Positions 27,585 through 36,505 of a DNA stretch of 64,000 nt are shown one piece after another. Source of the stretch: Microtetraspora malaysiensis (GTDB lineage Bacteria > Actinomycetota > Actinomycetes > Streptosporangiales > Streptosporangiaceae). The stretch's first letter is position 1. Each line of letters begins with the position of its first letter. Position numbers and translations under genes: made by a program. The notes under the pieces are model-generated. The model was given only the letters and a program-made list of their open reading frames with translations, was not told the DNA's origin and searched no databases. The stretch lies in contig NZ_BBYJ01000009.1 in NCBI RefSeq assembly GCF_001528665.1, forward strand, positions 62,001 through 126,000, written 5' to 3'.

Positions 27585-28654
27585 CGGTTCGCACCGTTCG
27601 CGGGACAGGGGGATACCAGCCGGTCATCGCGGTAGACGAGCGCGCGGCCGGGCCGGGGGACCGCCCACGCGGCCGTGCCCGGGGACGGCTCCGCGCCCTC
27701 GGGGACGACGGTCTGGATCAGGTGTTCTCCGGATTCGAGAGTGACGAGATGCGCCGTGCCGAGGTTCTCCACGACCGCTACCTTCCCCGCGAACGCGTCT
27801 GCTCGCGGCGTGAGCGATAAATCCATGTATTCCGGGCGTACGCCGTACACGATCGGGCCGTCCGGGACACCGCCCGGCAGGGGGAGGACCGCCCCGGCCA
27901 CGCGCAGGGCGCCGTCCCCCGCCGTACCGGGCAGCAGGTTCATCGGGGTCGAGCCGATGAACGCGGCCGTGAACGTGTTCGCCGGCCGCTGGAAGACCTC
28001 GGTCGGCGTGCCGACCTGGGTGAAACGGCCCGCCGACATGACGGCGATCCGGTCGGTGAGCGCCAGCGCCTCGCCCTGGTCGTGCGTGACGAAGACGGTG
28101 GTCACCGCGAGCTCGCGCTGGAGCCGCTTGAGGAAGGTGCGCGCCTCCAGACGGAGCCGCGCGTCGAGGTTGGACAGCGGCTCGTCGAAGAGGAACGCCC
28201 TCGGGTGGCAGGCGACGGCCCGGGCCAGGGCCACCCGCTGCTGCTGCCCGCCGGACAACTGGGCGGGGCGGCGGGCGAGCAGCTCCGAGAGGCTGAGCCG
28301 GGAGGCGGTCTCGGCCGCCCTGGCCTCGCGCCGGGCCCGGGGGACCTTCCTGATCCGGAGGGGATAGGCGACGTTGGCCGTGACATCCATGTGGGGGAAC
28401 AGCGCGTAGTCCTGGAACACCATGGCGACGTCCCGCTTGCCCGGCGGGACGGACGTCACCTCGGTCCCGCCGATCCAGATATTTCCGGACGTCGGGGTTT
28501 CCAGGCCGGCGATCGTCCGCAGCAGCGTCGTCTTCCCGCACCCGGACGGGCCGAGCAGCGCGAAGAACTCGCCGTCGGCGATCTCCAGATCCAGCCCGTC
28601 GAGCGCCCGCACCCCGCCGGGGAACTCCTTGGTCAGCCCGCGCAACGCGATCAA
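27581..28654 (-). CDS. Carbohydrate ABC transporter ATP-binding protein (MalK/UgpC-like)
   Basis: ATPase of 357 residues. It has Walker A GPSGCGKTT, Q-loop FQDYALFPHM, signature LSGGQQQRVALARA, Walker B AFLFDEPLSNLDA and H-loop VTHDQGEAL. The C-terminal TOBE-type regulatory region (about 240-357) is typical of importers for sugars. The start is a TTG at 28654, supported by GGAGGG nine bases upstream and by a 4-base overlap (TTGA) with the permease stop. It should drive the mannoside importer. Confidence 0.93.
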   Translation of the reverse strand: MIALRGLTKEFPGGVRALDGLDLEIADGEFFALLGPSGCGKTTLLRTIAGLETPTSGNIWIGGTEVTSVPPGKRDVAMVFQDYALFPHMDVTANVAYPLRIRKVPRARREARAAETASRLSLSELLARRPAQLSGGQQQRVALARAVACHPRAFLFDEPLSNLDARLRLEARTFLKRLQRELAVTTVFVTHDQGEALALTDRIAVMSAGRFTQVGTPTEVFQRPANTFTAAFIGSTPMNLLPGTAGDGALRVAGAVLPLPGGVPDGPIVYGVRPEYMDLSLTPRADAFAGKVAVVENLGTAHLVTLESGEHLIQTVVPEGAEPSPGTAAWAVPRPGRALVYRDDRLVSPCPANGANR

Positions 28655-29478
28655 CTCTTGATCCCTCCGTGGAAGCGGAAGCCGTACCGGCGACTGACGA
28701 ACACGTACATGACCACCACCGGCAGCGAGTAGAGCAGGGAGAACGCGGAAATCAGGTCGAGCCGCGGCGCGCCGCCCTCGGTGTACAGCGTGTAGAGGAT
28801 GACCGCCCCCGGCGCCTTCTCCGGATCCCGGAGCAGGATGAACGGCTGCAGGAAGCTGCCCCACACGTTGGCCACCGCCCACACCGCGATCGTCGCCAGA
28901 CCCGGCCGGACCAGCGGGATCACGACGTGCCGCAGGATCTGCCCCGACGACGCGCCGAACACCCGCGCCGACTCCTCGTACGAGGTCGGCGTGCCGTCCA
29001 TGAAGTCCTTCATGATGAAGATCGCCGCGGGCAGCAGGCCGCCGGACAACGTCAGCACCACGCCCAGATGCGTGTCGATCAGGCCCAGCCTGGTCGCCAG
29101 CTCGAACAGCGGCACCATCGCCGCCGTGCCCGACACCACCGACGACAGCAGCAACAGCACGTACAGCAGGGCGTCCCGGCCCGGGACCCGCGCCCGCGAC
29201 AGCGCGTACGCCGCCAGCGCCGCGAGCGTCACCACCAGCACCGCGCTTCCCCCGGCCTGGATCAGCGAGTTCCGCAGCGAGGTCAGCGCGTACGGATTGT
29301 CGAGCAACGCCTGGAAGTTTCGCAGCGTGAACTCCGGAACCGACACCGCGATCCCCGGCCGCGCGTCGAACGGGGCCGTCGCCAGCCACAGCAGCGGCAA
29401 CGCGAAGAACCCCAGCACCGCGGCCAGGAACGTCGCCCGCCCGATCACCGCCACTACATGCCGAAAGTGCTCCCTCAT
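28651..29478 (-). CDS. Carbohydrate ABC transporter permease (MalG-like)
   Basis: Membrane permease of 275 residues with six predicted helices. The EAA loop that binds the ATPase is YEESARVFGASSGQILRHVVIPLVRPG in parts. The N-terminus (VVAVIGRATFLAAVLGFFALPLLWL) and the C-terminal RRYGFRFHGGIKS match MalG-type subunits. The ATG at 29478 overlaps the preceding permease's stop (ATGA). It normally pairs with a full-length MalF-type subunit, which is damaged in this operon. Confidence 0.92.
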   Translation of the reverse strand: MREHFRHVVAVIGRATFLAAVLGFFALPLLWLATAPFDARPGIAVSVPEFTLRNFQALLDNPYALTSLRNSLIQAGGSAVLVVTLAALAAYALSRARVPGRDALLYVLLLLSSVVSGTAAMVPLFELATRLGLIDTHLGVVLTLSGGLLPAAIFIMKDFMDGTPTSYEESARVFGASSGQILRHVVIPLVRPGLATIAVWAVANVWGSFLQPFILLRDPEKAPGAVILYTLYTEGGAPRLDLISAFSLLYSLPVVVMYVFVSRRYGFRFHGGIKS

Positions 29479-29876
29479 GGGGCGGCCTCCGCGTGGCGGG
29501 AACGGAGCAGCCGCAGGTAGGCGAGGGCGAACACCACCCGCTTCACCGGCCCCCGGCGGTCCCGCAGCACCCAGGCGATCGCGAACCCCAGCCCCGCCTG
29601 CCCGATCACCGCCGATCCCAGCACGAACTGCACCGTCAGCCACAGCGACCCGCGGAACCGCTCGTCACCCAGCGCCGAGGTGTAGTTGTCCAGCCCGACC
29701 ACCTGCGGCTCGGCCGCCTCCAATCCCGTGAGCCGGTAGTCCGTCAGCCCCAGATAGATGGTCCACAACGCGGGGAAGACCAGGAACACCCCGATCAACA
29801 CCAGTGCCGGCAGCACGAACGTGCTTACTTGCCTCGCTTCGCCCGGCGGGCTCGGGGCGCCCTTGAGGCGGCTCAT
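29475..29876 (-). CDS. Truncated carbohydrate ABC permease (MalF-like, internal deletion)
   Basis: Only 133 codons, against about 290-300 for full-length family members. The first 115 residues are normal: a Pro-rich start, helix 1 (FVLPALVLIGVFLVFPALW), the loop with VGLDNYTSAL, helix 2 (VQFVLGSAVIGQAGLGFAIAW) and RRGPVKRVVFALAYL. The protein then passes straight into RLLRSRHAEAAP, which looks like the genuine C-terminus of such a permease. The last four helices and the EAA loop are missing, with both gene overlaps (ATGA on each side) intact. This suggests a clean deletion of about 450-500 bases. The product should not form a working channel. Confidence 0.85.
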   Translation of the reverse strand: MSRLKGAPSPPGEARQVSTFVLPALVLIGVFLVFPALWTIYLGLTDYRLTGLEAAEPQVVGLDNYTSALGDERFRGSLWLTVQFVLGSAVIGQAGLGFAIAWVLRDRRGPVKRVVFALAYLRLLRSRHAEAAP

Positions 29877-31255
29877 CGGGAGACGTTGGCGGCGCCGACG
29901 ATGGATTCGAGTTTGCGCTGGTAGGCGGCGGCCGCCTCATCGACCGACCGGCCGGACACCACCTCGGCGGTGGCCTCCTGCAGGGCGACCGAGACCTGCG
30001 GATAGACGGCCAGCGGCGGCCGGTACGCGGTGATCGGCAGCACCTCGTCCGAGACGAACTTGAGCATCGGGTCGACGCTCAGCACCTTGTCGTTCACGTC
30101 CGTGCGCGAGGTGATCCGGACCGCGCCCGCGAGCTGCGCCGTCGTCGCCTCCGCCGAGTGCATGAACGACAGCAGCTCCCACGCCAGCTTCGGGTTCTTC
30201 GAGAACGGGTTCACCACGCGTACGGCGCCGCCCGACATGCTGACCGCGTCCTGCCCGCGGATGCCCGCGCCGGGGCGCTCCGCCGGGATCAGCGCGTACC
30301 CGACGTCGGAGTCGCGGGTGGCCATCGGCGCGACCCCGGTCTTGGGGTCGATCACCGAACGCCAGAAGTAGTCGCCCTCCGCGAGGATGCCGACCTTGCC
30401 CTCGGCGAAACGGGCGAACGACTTGTCCCGGCCCTGCGCCTCCTGCTGCAGCCGCGGATCGCCGAGCCCGGTCGTGTAGATCTGCCGGTAGAAGCCCAGC
30501 ACGTCCTTCACCGCCTGGGTGGCGCCCGTCCACCTGCCGTCGGCGTAGATCTCGGCCCCGGCGCCCGCGAGCAGCGGCAGCATCCCCTGCATGGTCGTGG
30601 CCTCGCCCATCGCCGTGCCCGCGTCGATCTGGATCGGCACGGGCACCCCGGCCCGCTTGAGCGCCGCGCCCGCGTCGAGGATCTCCTGCCAGCTCTTCGG
30701 CCGCCAGTCGGAGGGCAGGCCGGCCGCGGCGAACAGCTTCTTGTTGTAGAAGAGGACCCGCCCGTCCGTGCCCTGCGGCAGCGCGTACCGCTTCCCGTCG
30801 AAGACGCCGAGTCCCTGTACGGCCGGCGGGATGCGCGCCCAGCCCTCCCACGCGTCCACCTCGGGCCCGGCCACGTCGGCGAGCGGTTTCACGTAGCCGG
30901 CCTGGGCGAACTCGCCGACCCAGATGCCGTCCAGATCGATCACGTCCGCGCCCGAGTGCGACTTGAGGTCCAGCGCGATCTTCGTCTTGTACTGCTCGTC
31001 GGCGACGCCGCTCGGCTGGAAGCGCACCCGGACGGCACGGCCTGCGGCCTTCTGCGCGGCCTCGAACCGGGGGATCACCCACTTCTCGGTCCACTCGGCG
31101 GACTCGGAGTTCTTGCCGCCGGAGATGGCGTTCGCCGTGATGACGAGCGTGACCTCACCGCCTGACCCGCCTGACCCGCCACCGGATCCACCGCCGGTCC
31201 CGCACCCCGCCAGAGCCAGTACGGCTCCCGCCACCACCGCGAACGCAGGTCTCAT
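29873..31255 (-). CDS. Sugar ABC transporter substrate-binding lipoprotein
   Basis: Family 1 extracellular solute-binding protein of 460 residues. The ATG at 31255, with GAGGAGG six bases upstream, gives a lipoprotein signal ending in ALAGC (Cys18), followed by a Gly/Ser linker. The mature part has the family pattern KWVIPRFEAAQ near the N-terminus, GADVIDLDGIWVGEFA, GRVLFYNKKLFAAAGLP and KNPKLAWELLSFMHS. It is the first gene of the mannoside operon, which together with GH38 points to mannose-containing oligosaccharides as ligand (inferred). A TAACCT sequence read on the minus strand about 30 bases upstream may be the -10 box. Confidence 0.93.
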   Translation of the reverse strand: MRPAFAVVAGAVLALAGCGTGGGSGGGSGGSGGEVTLVITANAISGGKNSESAEWTEKWVIPRFEAAQKAAGRAVRVRFQPSGVADEQYKTKIALDLKSHSGADVIDLDGIWVGEFAQAGYVKPLADVAGPEVDAWEGWARIPPAVQGLGVFDGKRYALPQGTDGRVLFYNKKLFAAAGLPSDWRPKSWQEILDAGAALKRAGVPVPIQIDAGTAMGEATTMQGMLPLLAGAGAEIYADGRWTGATQAVKDVLGFYRQIYTTGLGDPRLQQEAQGRDKSFARFAEGKVGILAEGDYFWRSVIDPKTGVAPMATRDSDVGYALIPAERPGAGIRGQDAVSMSGGAVRVVNPFSKNPKLAWELLSFMHSAEATTAQLAGAVRITSRTDVNDKVLSVDPMLKFVSDEVLPITAYRPPLAVYPQVSVALQEATAEVVSGRSVDEAAAAYQRKLESIVGAANVSR

Positions 31256-31416
31256 GGACGGCCTCCTCGTAGAGGTTAGGACGTACAGACAAATCGACAG
31301 TCGCACGTGATGACGTGACGGTAAAGAACGAGTCGGCCTGTCCGGTAAGGGCTTCCGCGTTGGGGTGGTTCGCCCTTAGCTGATCGGGAAGAGTGCAACC
31401 AGCGCCGCGACATGAG

Positions 31417-31422
31417 TAGGGT
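31417..31422 (+). promoter_or_regulatory. -10 box of prcBA
   Basis: TAGGGT lies 35 bases before the prcB start and resembles the -10 boxes of pafA, arc, the FKBP gene and helY in this window. A -35 match is not convincing. The 201-base gap also contains the start region of the divergent mannoside operon. Confidence 0.45.
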
Positions 31423-31456
31423 CGGTTCGTAACAACGCACGCTTGGAGGGAGTCGC

Positions 31457-32293
31457 GTGGCATCTCAGCAGGCCTGGATGAACAACCTCTTCACGAACAC
31501 GGGATCGCCGTCGTTCACCGAGTTTCTCGGCGCGTACGCACCGGACCTGCTGCCGACCCGCGCGCAGGCGCTGGCCGTCCCGGTCGAGGACCAGATCCCG
31601 CACGCCACCACCATCATCGCCGCCACCTGCGCCGGAGGCGTGGTGATGGCCGGCGACCGGCGCGCCACCTCCGGGAACATCATTTCCCAGCGGGACATGG
31701 AGAAGGTCTTCCGCACCGACGACTACTCGTGCGTCGGCATCGCCGGGACCGCGAGCACCGGCATCGAGCTGGCCCGGCTCTACCGGGTCGAGCTTGAACA
31801 CTACGAGAAGATGGAGGGCCGCTCGCTCTCCACCGAGGGCAAGGCCAACCGCCTGGCCACCATGATCCGCGGCAATCTCGCCATGGCGATGCAGGGCCTC
31901 GTGGTCGTCCCGCTCTTCGCCGCGTACGATCCCGACCGCGACGCCGGGCGCATCTTCGGATACGACGTGGGCGGCGGGCCGTACGAGCAGCGGCAGTACC
32001 ACTCGATCGGCTCCGGGTCGATCTTCGCGCGCGGTTCGCTGAAGAAGCTGTACCGGGAGAACTCCTCCGCCGAGGACGTCGTGCTCACCTGCCTGCAGGC
32101 GCTCTACGACGCCGCCGACGACGACTCTGCCACCGGCGGGCCGGACGTGACGCGGAAGATCTGGCCCGTGGTCGCGGTGATCACCGCGGACGGTTACCGC
32201 CGCCTGTCCGACGATGAGGTCGCGGAGTACGTCCAGCGATTGATCGACGGCAGGATGACCGACCCCGACGGCCCGACCGCCCCGCTGCGATAA
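31457..32293 (+). CDS. prcB: 20S proteasome beta subunit
   Basis: Catalytic subunit of 278 residues. A 50-residue propeptide is removed autocatalytically to expose the nucleophile Thr51, in [24 protein letters not shown]. The conserved Asp and Lys of the Ntn-hydrolase site are in [21 protein letters not shown]. The GTG start is preceded by GGAGGGAG. It assembles as the two inner rings of the proteasome and degrades pupylated proteins delivered by Arc. It is separated from prcA by 22 bases and from pup by the mannoside operon. Confidence 0.98.
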   Translation: MASQQAWMNNLFTNTGSPSFTEFLGAYAPDLLPTRAQALAVPVEDQIPHATTIIAATCAGGVVMAGDRRATSGNIISQRDMEKVFRTDDYSCVGIAGTASTGIELARLYRVELEHYEKMEGRSLSTEGKANRLATMIRGNLAMAMQGLVVVPLFAAYDPDRDAGRIFGYDVGGGPYEQRQYHSIGSGSIFARGSLKKLYRENSSAEDVVLTCLQALYDAADDDSATGGPDVTRKIWPVVAVITADGYRRLSDDEVAEYVQRLIDGRMTDPDGPTAPLR

Positions 32294-32315
32294 GTCGAAG
32301 AGAGGATCACCACCG

Positions 32316-33104
32316 GTGTCCATGCCCTTTGGATATGCCTCACCCGAGCAGATCATGCGGGACCGCGCGGAATACGCGCGGAAGGGCATCGCGCGAGGCC
32401 GCAGCGTGGTCGTCATGCAGTATGCCGACGGCATCCTGTTCGTGGCGCCCAACCCGTCCAAGGCGTTGCACAAGATCAGCGAGATCTACGACCGCATCGG
32501 GTTCGCGGCCGTCGGGCGGTACAACGAGTTCGAGTCGCTCCGCCTGGCCGGCATCCGCTACGCCGACATCAACGGCTACACCTACAACCGCAGCGACGTG
32601 ACCGGCCGCGGGCTGGCCAACCTGTACGCCCAGCAACTCGGCATGATCTTCACCGAGTCGATCAAGTCGCTGGAGGTGGAGATCGTGGTCGCCGAGGTCG
32701 GCGAGGAGCCGGAACGCGACCAGATCTACCGGCTCACCTTCGACGGCTCGGTCTTCGACGAGCAGGGCATGGCCGTCATCGGCGGTCAGGCCGAGGCGGT
32801 CAGCGGCCGGCTGAAGGAGCGCTACCGGGAGGGCCTGCCGCTCGCCCAGGCGCTCGAGGCCGCGCTGTTCGCGCTCACCGAGCCGGGAGGCGAGCGCCCG
32901 GCCCCGGCCCAGCTCGAGGTGGCGGTGCTCGACCGCAACCGCGAGCACCGCAAGTTCCTCCGGCTGGCCGGTCCCCGCCTGCAGCGGCTGCTCGAGGAGA
33001 CCGAGCTCCCCACACCGCCCGCCGAGCCGTCCCCGGCTCCCGCCCCCGAGACCCAGCCGCCGATCGGCCCCGAGGGCGAGATCGACACCGGCTCCGGCGA
33101 GTAG
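32316..33104 (+). CDS. prcA: 20S proteasome alpha subunit
   Basis: Outer-ring subunit of 262 residues that gates the proteasome and receives the Arc C-terminus. It begins [27 protein letters not shown] (in parts), the N-terminal gate and H0 helix of actinobacterial PrcA, and continues with [20 protein letters not shown] and YGQ-like [10 protein letters not shown]. The C-terminal 30 residues are Pro/Glu-rich and disordered. The GTG at 32316 follows GAGAGG; an ATG two codons later is an alternative. It is co-transcribed with prcB, and a hairpin terminator follows. Confidence 0.97.
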   Translation: MSMPFGYASPEQIMRDRAEYARKGIARGRSVVVMQYADGILFVAPNPSKALHKISEIYDRIGFAAVGRYNEFESLRLAGIRYADINGYTYNRSDVTGRGLANLYAQQLGMIFTESIKSLEVEIVVAEVGEEPERDQIYRLTFDGSVFDEQGMAVIGGQAEAVSGRLKERYREGLPLAQALEAALFALTEPGGERPAPAQLEVAVLDRNREHRKFLRLAGPRLQRLLEETELPTPPAEPSPAPAPETQPPIGPEGEIDTGSGE

Positions 33105-33124
33105 CCCCGACGTTCTCCGCCCCC

Positions 33125-33148
33125 GCCGCGCCCCTCAGGGGGCGCGGC
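33125..33148 (+). terminator. Terminator of prcBA
   Basis: GCCGCGCCCC (33125-33134) pairs with GGGGCGCGGC (33139-33148) around a TCAG loop, followed by CCTT. It lies 20 bases after the prcA stop codon. Confidence 0.65.
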
Positions 33149-33239
33149 CTTCCGCGTCCGCCGCGCCGGCGGCGCGTCAGTGGCGAAGATCACGGAGCGC
33201 GGACAAACCCAACCCAGGGTTCGCTAGTCTCATGCGGTT

Positions 33240-33932
33240 ATGACCATATTCACGGACTTTACGACGTTCGGTGCGTTCCGGCGGGTGGGTGTCCCCGTCG
33301 CCATCGCCGTCTCCGCCCTTTCGCTGGCCGCCTGCTCGGGGTCCGGCACCGACGCCGCACCCGCCGCCACGGTGACGGTGACGGCGCCCCCCTCCCCGTC
33401 CGAGGAGCCGTCCTCCGAGCCGGCCCCGGACGCGTCGCCGTCGGCGTCCGAGTCCGCCGCGAGCGGCGTTTTCGACGACCCGGCCGACGACGACTGGCCG
33501 CCGATCACGGGCAAGAACCCGCCGGTCTTCGGCGAGCAGTTCCAGGCCGACCCCGGCCACGACTTCACCAAGGGCGTCAGCCCCAGCCGGGACGGCGTCA
33601 TCCGCGCCGAGCTGCGGACCATGCAGGACGCGAACGTGGCCGAGTACGTCCCGATCAAGTTCGTCAAGGACCCGAGCACCAACCAGGGCCGGTTCGAGGG
33701 GCCGGCGGAGGGCGACGCGATGGCCTTCGCCGCGCCGGTCGCCAAGAACGTGGTCTTCCTGAGCGCCGTCGGTTGCGACGGCAAGGACCAGACGATCAAC
33801 GGCCAGTACGTCGGCACCCAGAGCTGCTCCCGTGACACGCTCATCTCACGCGCGGTCAAGGGCGGTCTGTACGCTCTGGTGACAGTGAAGAACCACCAGA
33901 TCGCGAAGGTCGTGGAGATTTACGCGTCGTGA
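33240..33932 (+). CDS. Putative lipoprotein of unknown function
   Basis: Exported protein of 230 residues. The signal peptide ends in the lipobox LAAC (Cys32). Residues 33-85 are a Thr/Pro/Ser/Glu-rich spacer, and the compact remainder (PVFGEQFQADPGHDFTKGV, two Cys in VGCDGKDQ and TQSCSRD that could form a disulphide, ending KNHQIAKVVEIYAS) belongs to no family I recognise. TAGTCT (33225-33230) ends nine bases before the ATG, so the leader would be very short. It lies between prcA and pafA but has no visible link to pupylation. Confidence 0.75.
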   Translation: MTIFTDFTTFGAFRRVGVPVAIAVSALSLAACSGSGTDAAPAATVTVTAPPSPSEEPSSEPAPDASPSASESAASGVFDDPADDDWPPITGKNPPVFGEQFQADPGHDFTKGVSPSRDGVIRAELRTMQDANVAEYVPIKFVKDPSTNQGRFEGPAEGDAMAFAAPVAKNVVFLSAVGCDGKDQTINGQYVGTQSCSRDTLISRAVKGGLYALVTVKNHQIAKVVEIYAS

Positions 33933-34005
33933 CCGGGTACGGCTACCGCCACGCGCACGCCGCGGTAGCCGTACGTCGACACACCTGTGACCGATCCCTA
34001 TCCGC

Positions 34006-34028
34006 TTGTCGCCTTCGGGGAATAGGGT
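34006..34028 (+). promoter_or_regulatory. pafA promoter with PafBC-like element
   Basis: TTGTCG (34006-34011), 11 bases, then TAGGGT (34023-34028), with the pafA ATG six bases later. The spacing equals that of the LexA-independent damage promoter TTGTCRgtg-N8-TAnnnT, though the gtg part is not kept (CCT). The same TTGTCGCC and TTCGGGGA blocks occur upstream of pup. Confidence 0.5.
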
Positions 34029-34034
34029 GATGTG

Positions 34035-35393
34035 ATGGATCGTCGCATCTTCGGGCTCGAGAACGAGTACGGCGTCACCTGCACGTTCCGTGGACAGCGG
34101 AGGCTGTCGCCGGACGAGGTCGCGCGGTACCTGTTCCGTCGAGTGGTGTCCTGGGGCCGATCGAGCAACGTCTTCCTCCGCAACGGCGCACGTCTGTATC
34201 TCGACGTGGGCAGCCATCCTGAGTACGCCACCCCTGAATGCGACAACGTCGTGGAGCTGGTCACCCACGACAAGGCGGGGGAGCGCATCCTCGAAGGACT
34301 CCTCCTGGACGCCGAGAAGCGGCTCCGGGAGGAGGGCATCGCGGGGGACATCTACCTCTTCAAGAACAACACCGACTCCGCGGGAAACTCCTACGGCTGC
34401 CACGAGAACTACCTCGTCGGGCGGCACGGCGAGTTCGGCCGGCTGGCCGACGTGCTGATCCCGTACCTCGTCACCCGGCAGATCATCTGCGGGGCGGGCA
34501 AGGTGCTGCAGACGCCGCGCGGCGCGGTCTACTGCGTGTCGCAGCGGGCCGAGCACATCTGGGAGGGCGTGTCGTCCGCGACCACCCGATCCCGGCCGAT
34601 CATCAACACGAGGGACGAGCCGCACGCCGACGCCGAGCGGTTCCGCCGCCTGCACGTCATCGTCGGCGACTCGAACATGAGCGAGACCACGATGCTGCTC
34701 AAGGTCGGCGCCACCGACCTGGTGCTGCGCATGATCGAGGCCGGCGTCGTGATGCGGGACCTGTCGCTGGAGAACCCGATCCGGGCGATCCGCGAGGTGT
34801 CCCACGACATGACCGGGCGCCGCCGGGTCCGGCTCGCGAACGGCCGCGAGGCCTCCTCGCTGGAGATCCAGGAGGAGTACCTCGTCAAGGCGAAGGACTT
34901 CGTCGACCGCAGGGGCGGCGACGAGACGAGCAAGCGAGTCCTGGAACTGTGGGAGCGCACGCTCCGCGCGGTCGACACCGGCGATCTCGACCTCGTCGCG
35001 CGCGAGATCGACTGGGTCACCAAGTACCAGCTCATTGAACGTTACAGACGGAAGTACGACCTGCCGCTGTCGTCGCCGAGGGTCGCCCAGCTCGATCTGG
35101 CGTACCACGACGTGCATCGGAAGCGGGGGCTCTACTACCTCCTGCAGCGTCGCGGCTCGGTCGAGCGGGTCGCCTCGGACGTCCGGATCTTCGAGGCGAA
35201 GTCGGTTCCGCCGCAGACCACGCGGGCGAAGCTGCGCGGCGAGTTCATCCGCAAGGCCCAGGAGAAGCGCCGTGACTTCACGGTCGACTGGGTGCATCTG
35301 AAGCTCAACGACCAGGCTCAGCGGACGGTGCTCTGTAAGGATCCCTTCCGTAGCGTTGACGAAAGGGTCGATAAGCTGATCGCGGGCATGTGA
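34035..35393 (+). CDS. pafA: Pup ligase
   Basis: ATP-dependent ligase of 452 residues with the glutamine-synthetase-like fold. It phosphorylates Pup's C-terminal Glu and joins it to substrate lysines. Key motifs are [14 protein letters not shown] (ATP/Mg), [16 protein letters not shown] with the catalytic Asp, [39 protein letters not shown] and the C-terminal [15 protein letters not shown] that forms the Pup-binding groove. Unlike Dop it lacks the inserted loop after the first motif. The ATG at 34035 is used because the -10 TAGGGT ends six bases upstream (leaderless); a GTG one codon earlier is possible. Confidence 0.98.
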   Translation: MDRRIFGLENEYGVTCTFRGQRRLSPDEVARYLFRRVVSWGRSSNVFLRNGARLYLDVGSHPEYATPECDNVVELVTHDKAGERILEGLLLDAEKRLREEGIAGDIYLFKNNTDSAGNSYGCHENYLVGRHGEFGRLADVLIPYLVTRQIICGAGKVLQTPRGAVYCVSQRAEHIWEGVSSATTRSRPIINTRDEPHADAERFRRLHVIVGDSNMSETTMLLKVGATDLVLRMIEAGVVMRDLSLENPIRAIREVSHDMTGRRRVRLANGREASSLEIQEEYLVKAKDFVDRRGGDETSKRVLELWERTLRAVDTGDLDLVAREIDWVTKYQLIERYRRKYDLPLSSPRVAQLDLAYHDVHRKRGLYYLLQRRGSVERVASDVRIFEAKSVPPQTTRAKLRGEFIRKAQEKRRDFTVDWVHLKLNDQAQRTVLCKDPFRSVDERVDKLIAGM

Positions 35394-35466
35394 TCTCTTT
35401 ACCTCGGGCGGACAGCGGGTTCGGGTAGGGTTACGCGAACCTAGCTGTCTGTCTGAGGAAATCCAC

Positions 35467-36414
35467 ATGCGCCGCCGTACGGCAGTACTCGCCGCTCTGC
35501 CCTTGATATTCGCCGCAGCCTGCGGAACCGCCCAGAAGAGCGACTCCAGCGGGAGCTCGGCGGCGGCTTCGGAGATCAAGGTGACGGGCCAGGCCGACCA
35601 GAAACCGACGTTGACCTTCCCGACCGGGAAGCCGCCGTTGACCTCTTCCTCCAAGACGATCACTGAGGGGAAGGGCGATCCGGCCAAGGAAGGTGACGTG
35701 CTCACCGCCAAGGTCACCGTCTACAGCTGGGACGGCAAGGAGAACAAGTCTCCCGGCTCTGACTACGACCAGGGCAAGTCCGAGTTCGTCACCGTGAGCC
35801 CGCAGCTGCCCAAGGCGTTGTACCAGGCGCTTCAGGGGGCCAAGCCGGGCGCGCGGGTGCTCGCGGTGATCGCGAAGGACAATCTGACCGAGGACCAGGT
35901 CGCCAACGCGAAGCAGCAGGGCACCGACTTCACCACCAGCTCGCAGGTCCTCGTGGTGGACGTCCTGGCGAGGGCGCCGAAGGCGGCCCAGGGCCCCGCG
36001 ACCGACCCGGGCGTCGAGGGCGTCAAGATCGTCAACCCGGGCGACGACAAGGCGCCCACGCTGACCACCAAGACGAAGGCCAAGCCGCCGAAGGACCTGG
36101 TCGTCAAGACGGTGATCGAGGGCAAGGGTCCCAAGGTCACCGCCGACCAGACGGTCCTCGCGCATTACACCGGCAAGATCTGGGGCACCGACAAGCAGTT
36201 CGACTCGAGCTGGGAGCGCGGTGAGCCGTCGACGTTCGCCCTCAACCAGGTCGTGAAGGGCTGGTCCCAGGGCCTCACCGGCGTCCCGGTCGGCAGCCGC
36301 GTGCTGATCACCATCCCGCCGGAGCTCGGCTACGGCAAGGAGGGCAACCCCCAGGGCGGCATCAAGGGTACCGACACCCTGGTGTTCGTCGTGGACGTCC
36401 TCGGGGCCGCCTGA
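35467..36414 (+). CDS. FKBP-type peptidyl-prolyl isomerase lipoprotein
   Basis: Exported isomerase of 315 residues. The lipobox FAAAC gives Cys19. Two FKBP-like units follow. The first (about 55-175) is degenerate. The second (about 205-315) has the family core VLAHYTGKIWGTDKQFDSSWERG, PPELGYGKEGNPQGGIKGTDTLVFVVDVL in parts. It would help fold exported proteins. A gene of this type follows pafA in several actinobacteria (from memory). A TAGGGT box (35426-35431) and GAGGAAA ribosome site precede the ATG, so it has its own promoter. Confidence 0.92.
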   Translation: MRRRTAVLAALPLIFAAACGTAQKSDSSGSSAAASEIKVTGQADQKPTLTFPTGKPPLTSSSKTITEGKGDPAKEGDVLTAKVTVYSWDGKENKSPGSDYDQGKSEFVTVSPQLPKALYQALQGAKPGARVLAVIAKDNLTEDQVANAKQQGTDFTTSSQVLVVDVLARAPKAAQGPATDPGVEGVKIVNPGDDKAPTLTTKTKAKPPKDLVVKTVIEGKGPKVTADQTVLAHYTGKIWGTDKQFDSSWERGEPSTFALNQVVKGWSQGLTGVPVGSRVLITIPPELGYGKEGNPQGGIKGTDTLVFVVDVLGAA

Positions 36415-36438
36415 GCCCGCGACCGCGTCGTGAAGCGG

Positions 36439-36475
36439 CGGCGCGCCGGAGACGGGACCCGTCTCCGGCGCGCCG
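36439..36475. terminator. Bidirectional terminator between FKBP and chitosanase genes
   Basis: A perfect 15-bp stem (36439-36453 with 36461-36475) closes the loop GGGACCC and lies between convergent stop codons. Confidence 0.75.
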
Positions 36476-36505
36476 CTCTCGCATGCCCGGAGCCCCCGGG
36501 CCCGA

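Noticed and set aside
35418-35442. GGTTCG...CGAACC inverted repeat around the FKBP gene -10 box as an operator
   Set aside because: Six-base arms with a loose centre are expected often in DNA of this composition, and there is no second copy to support it.
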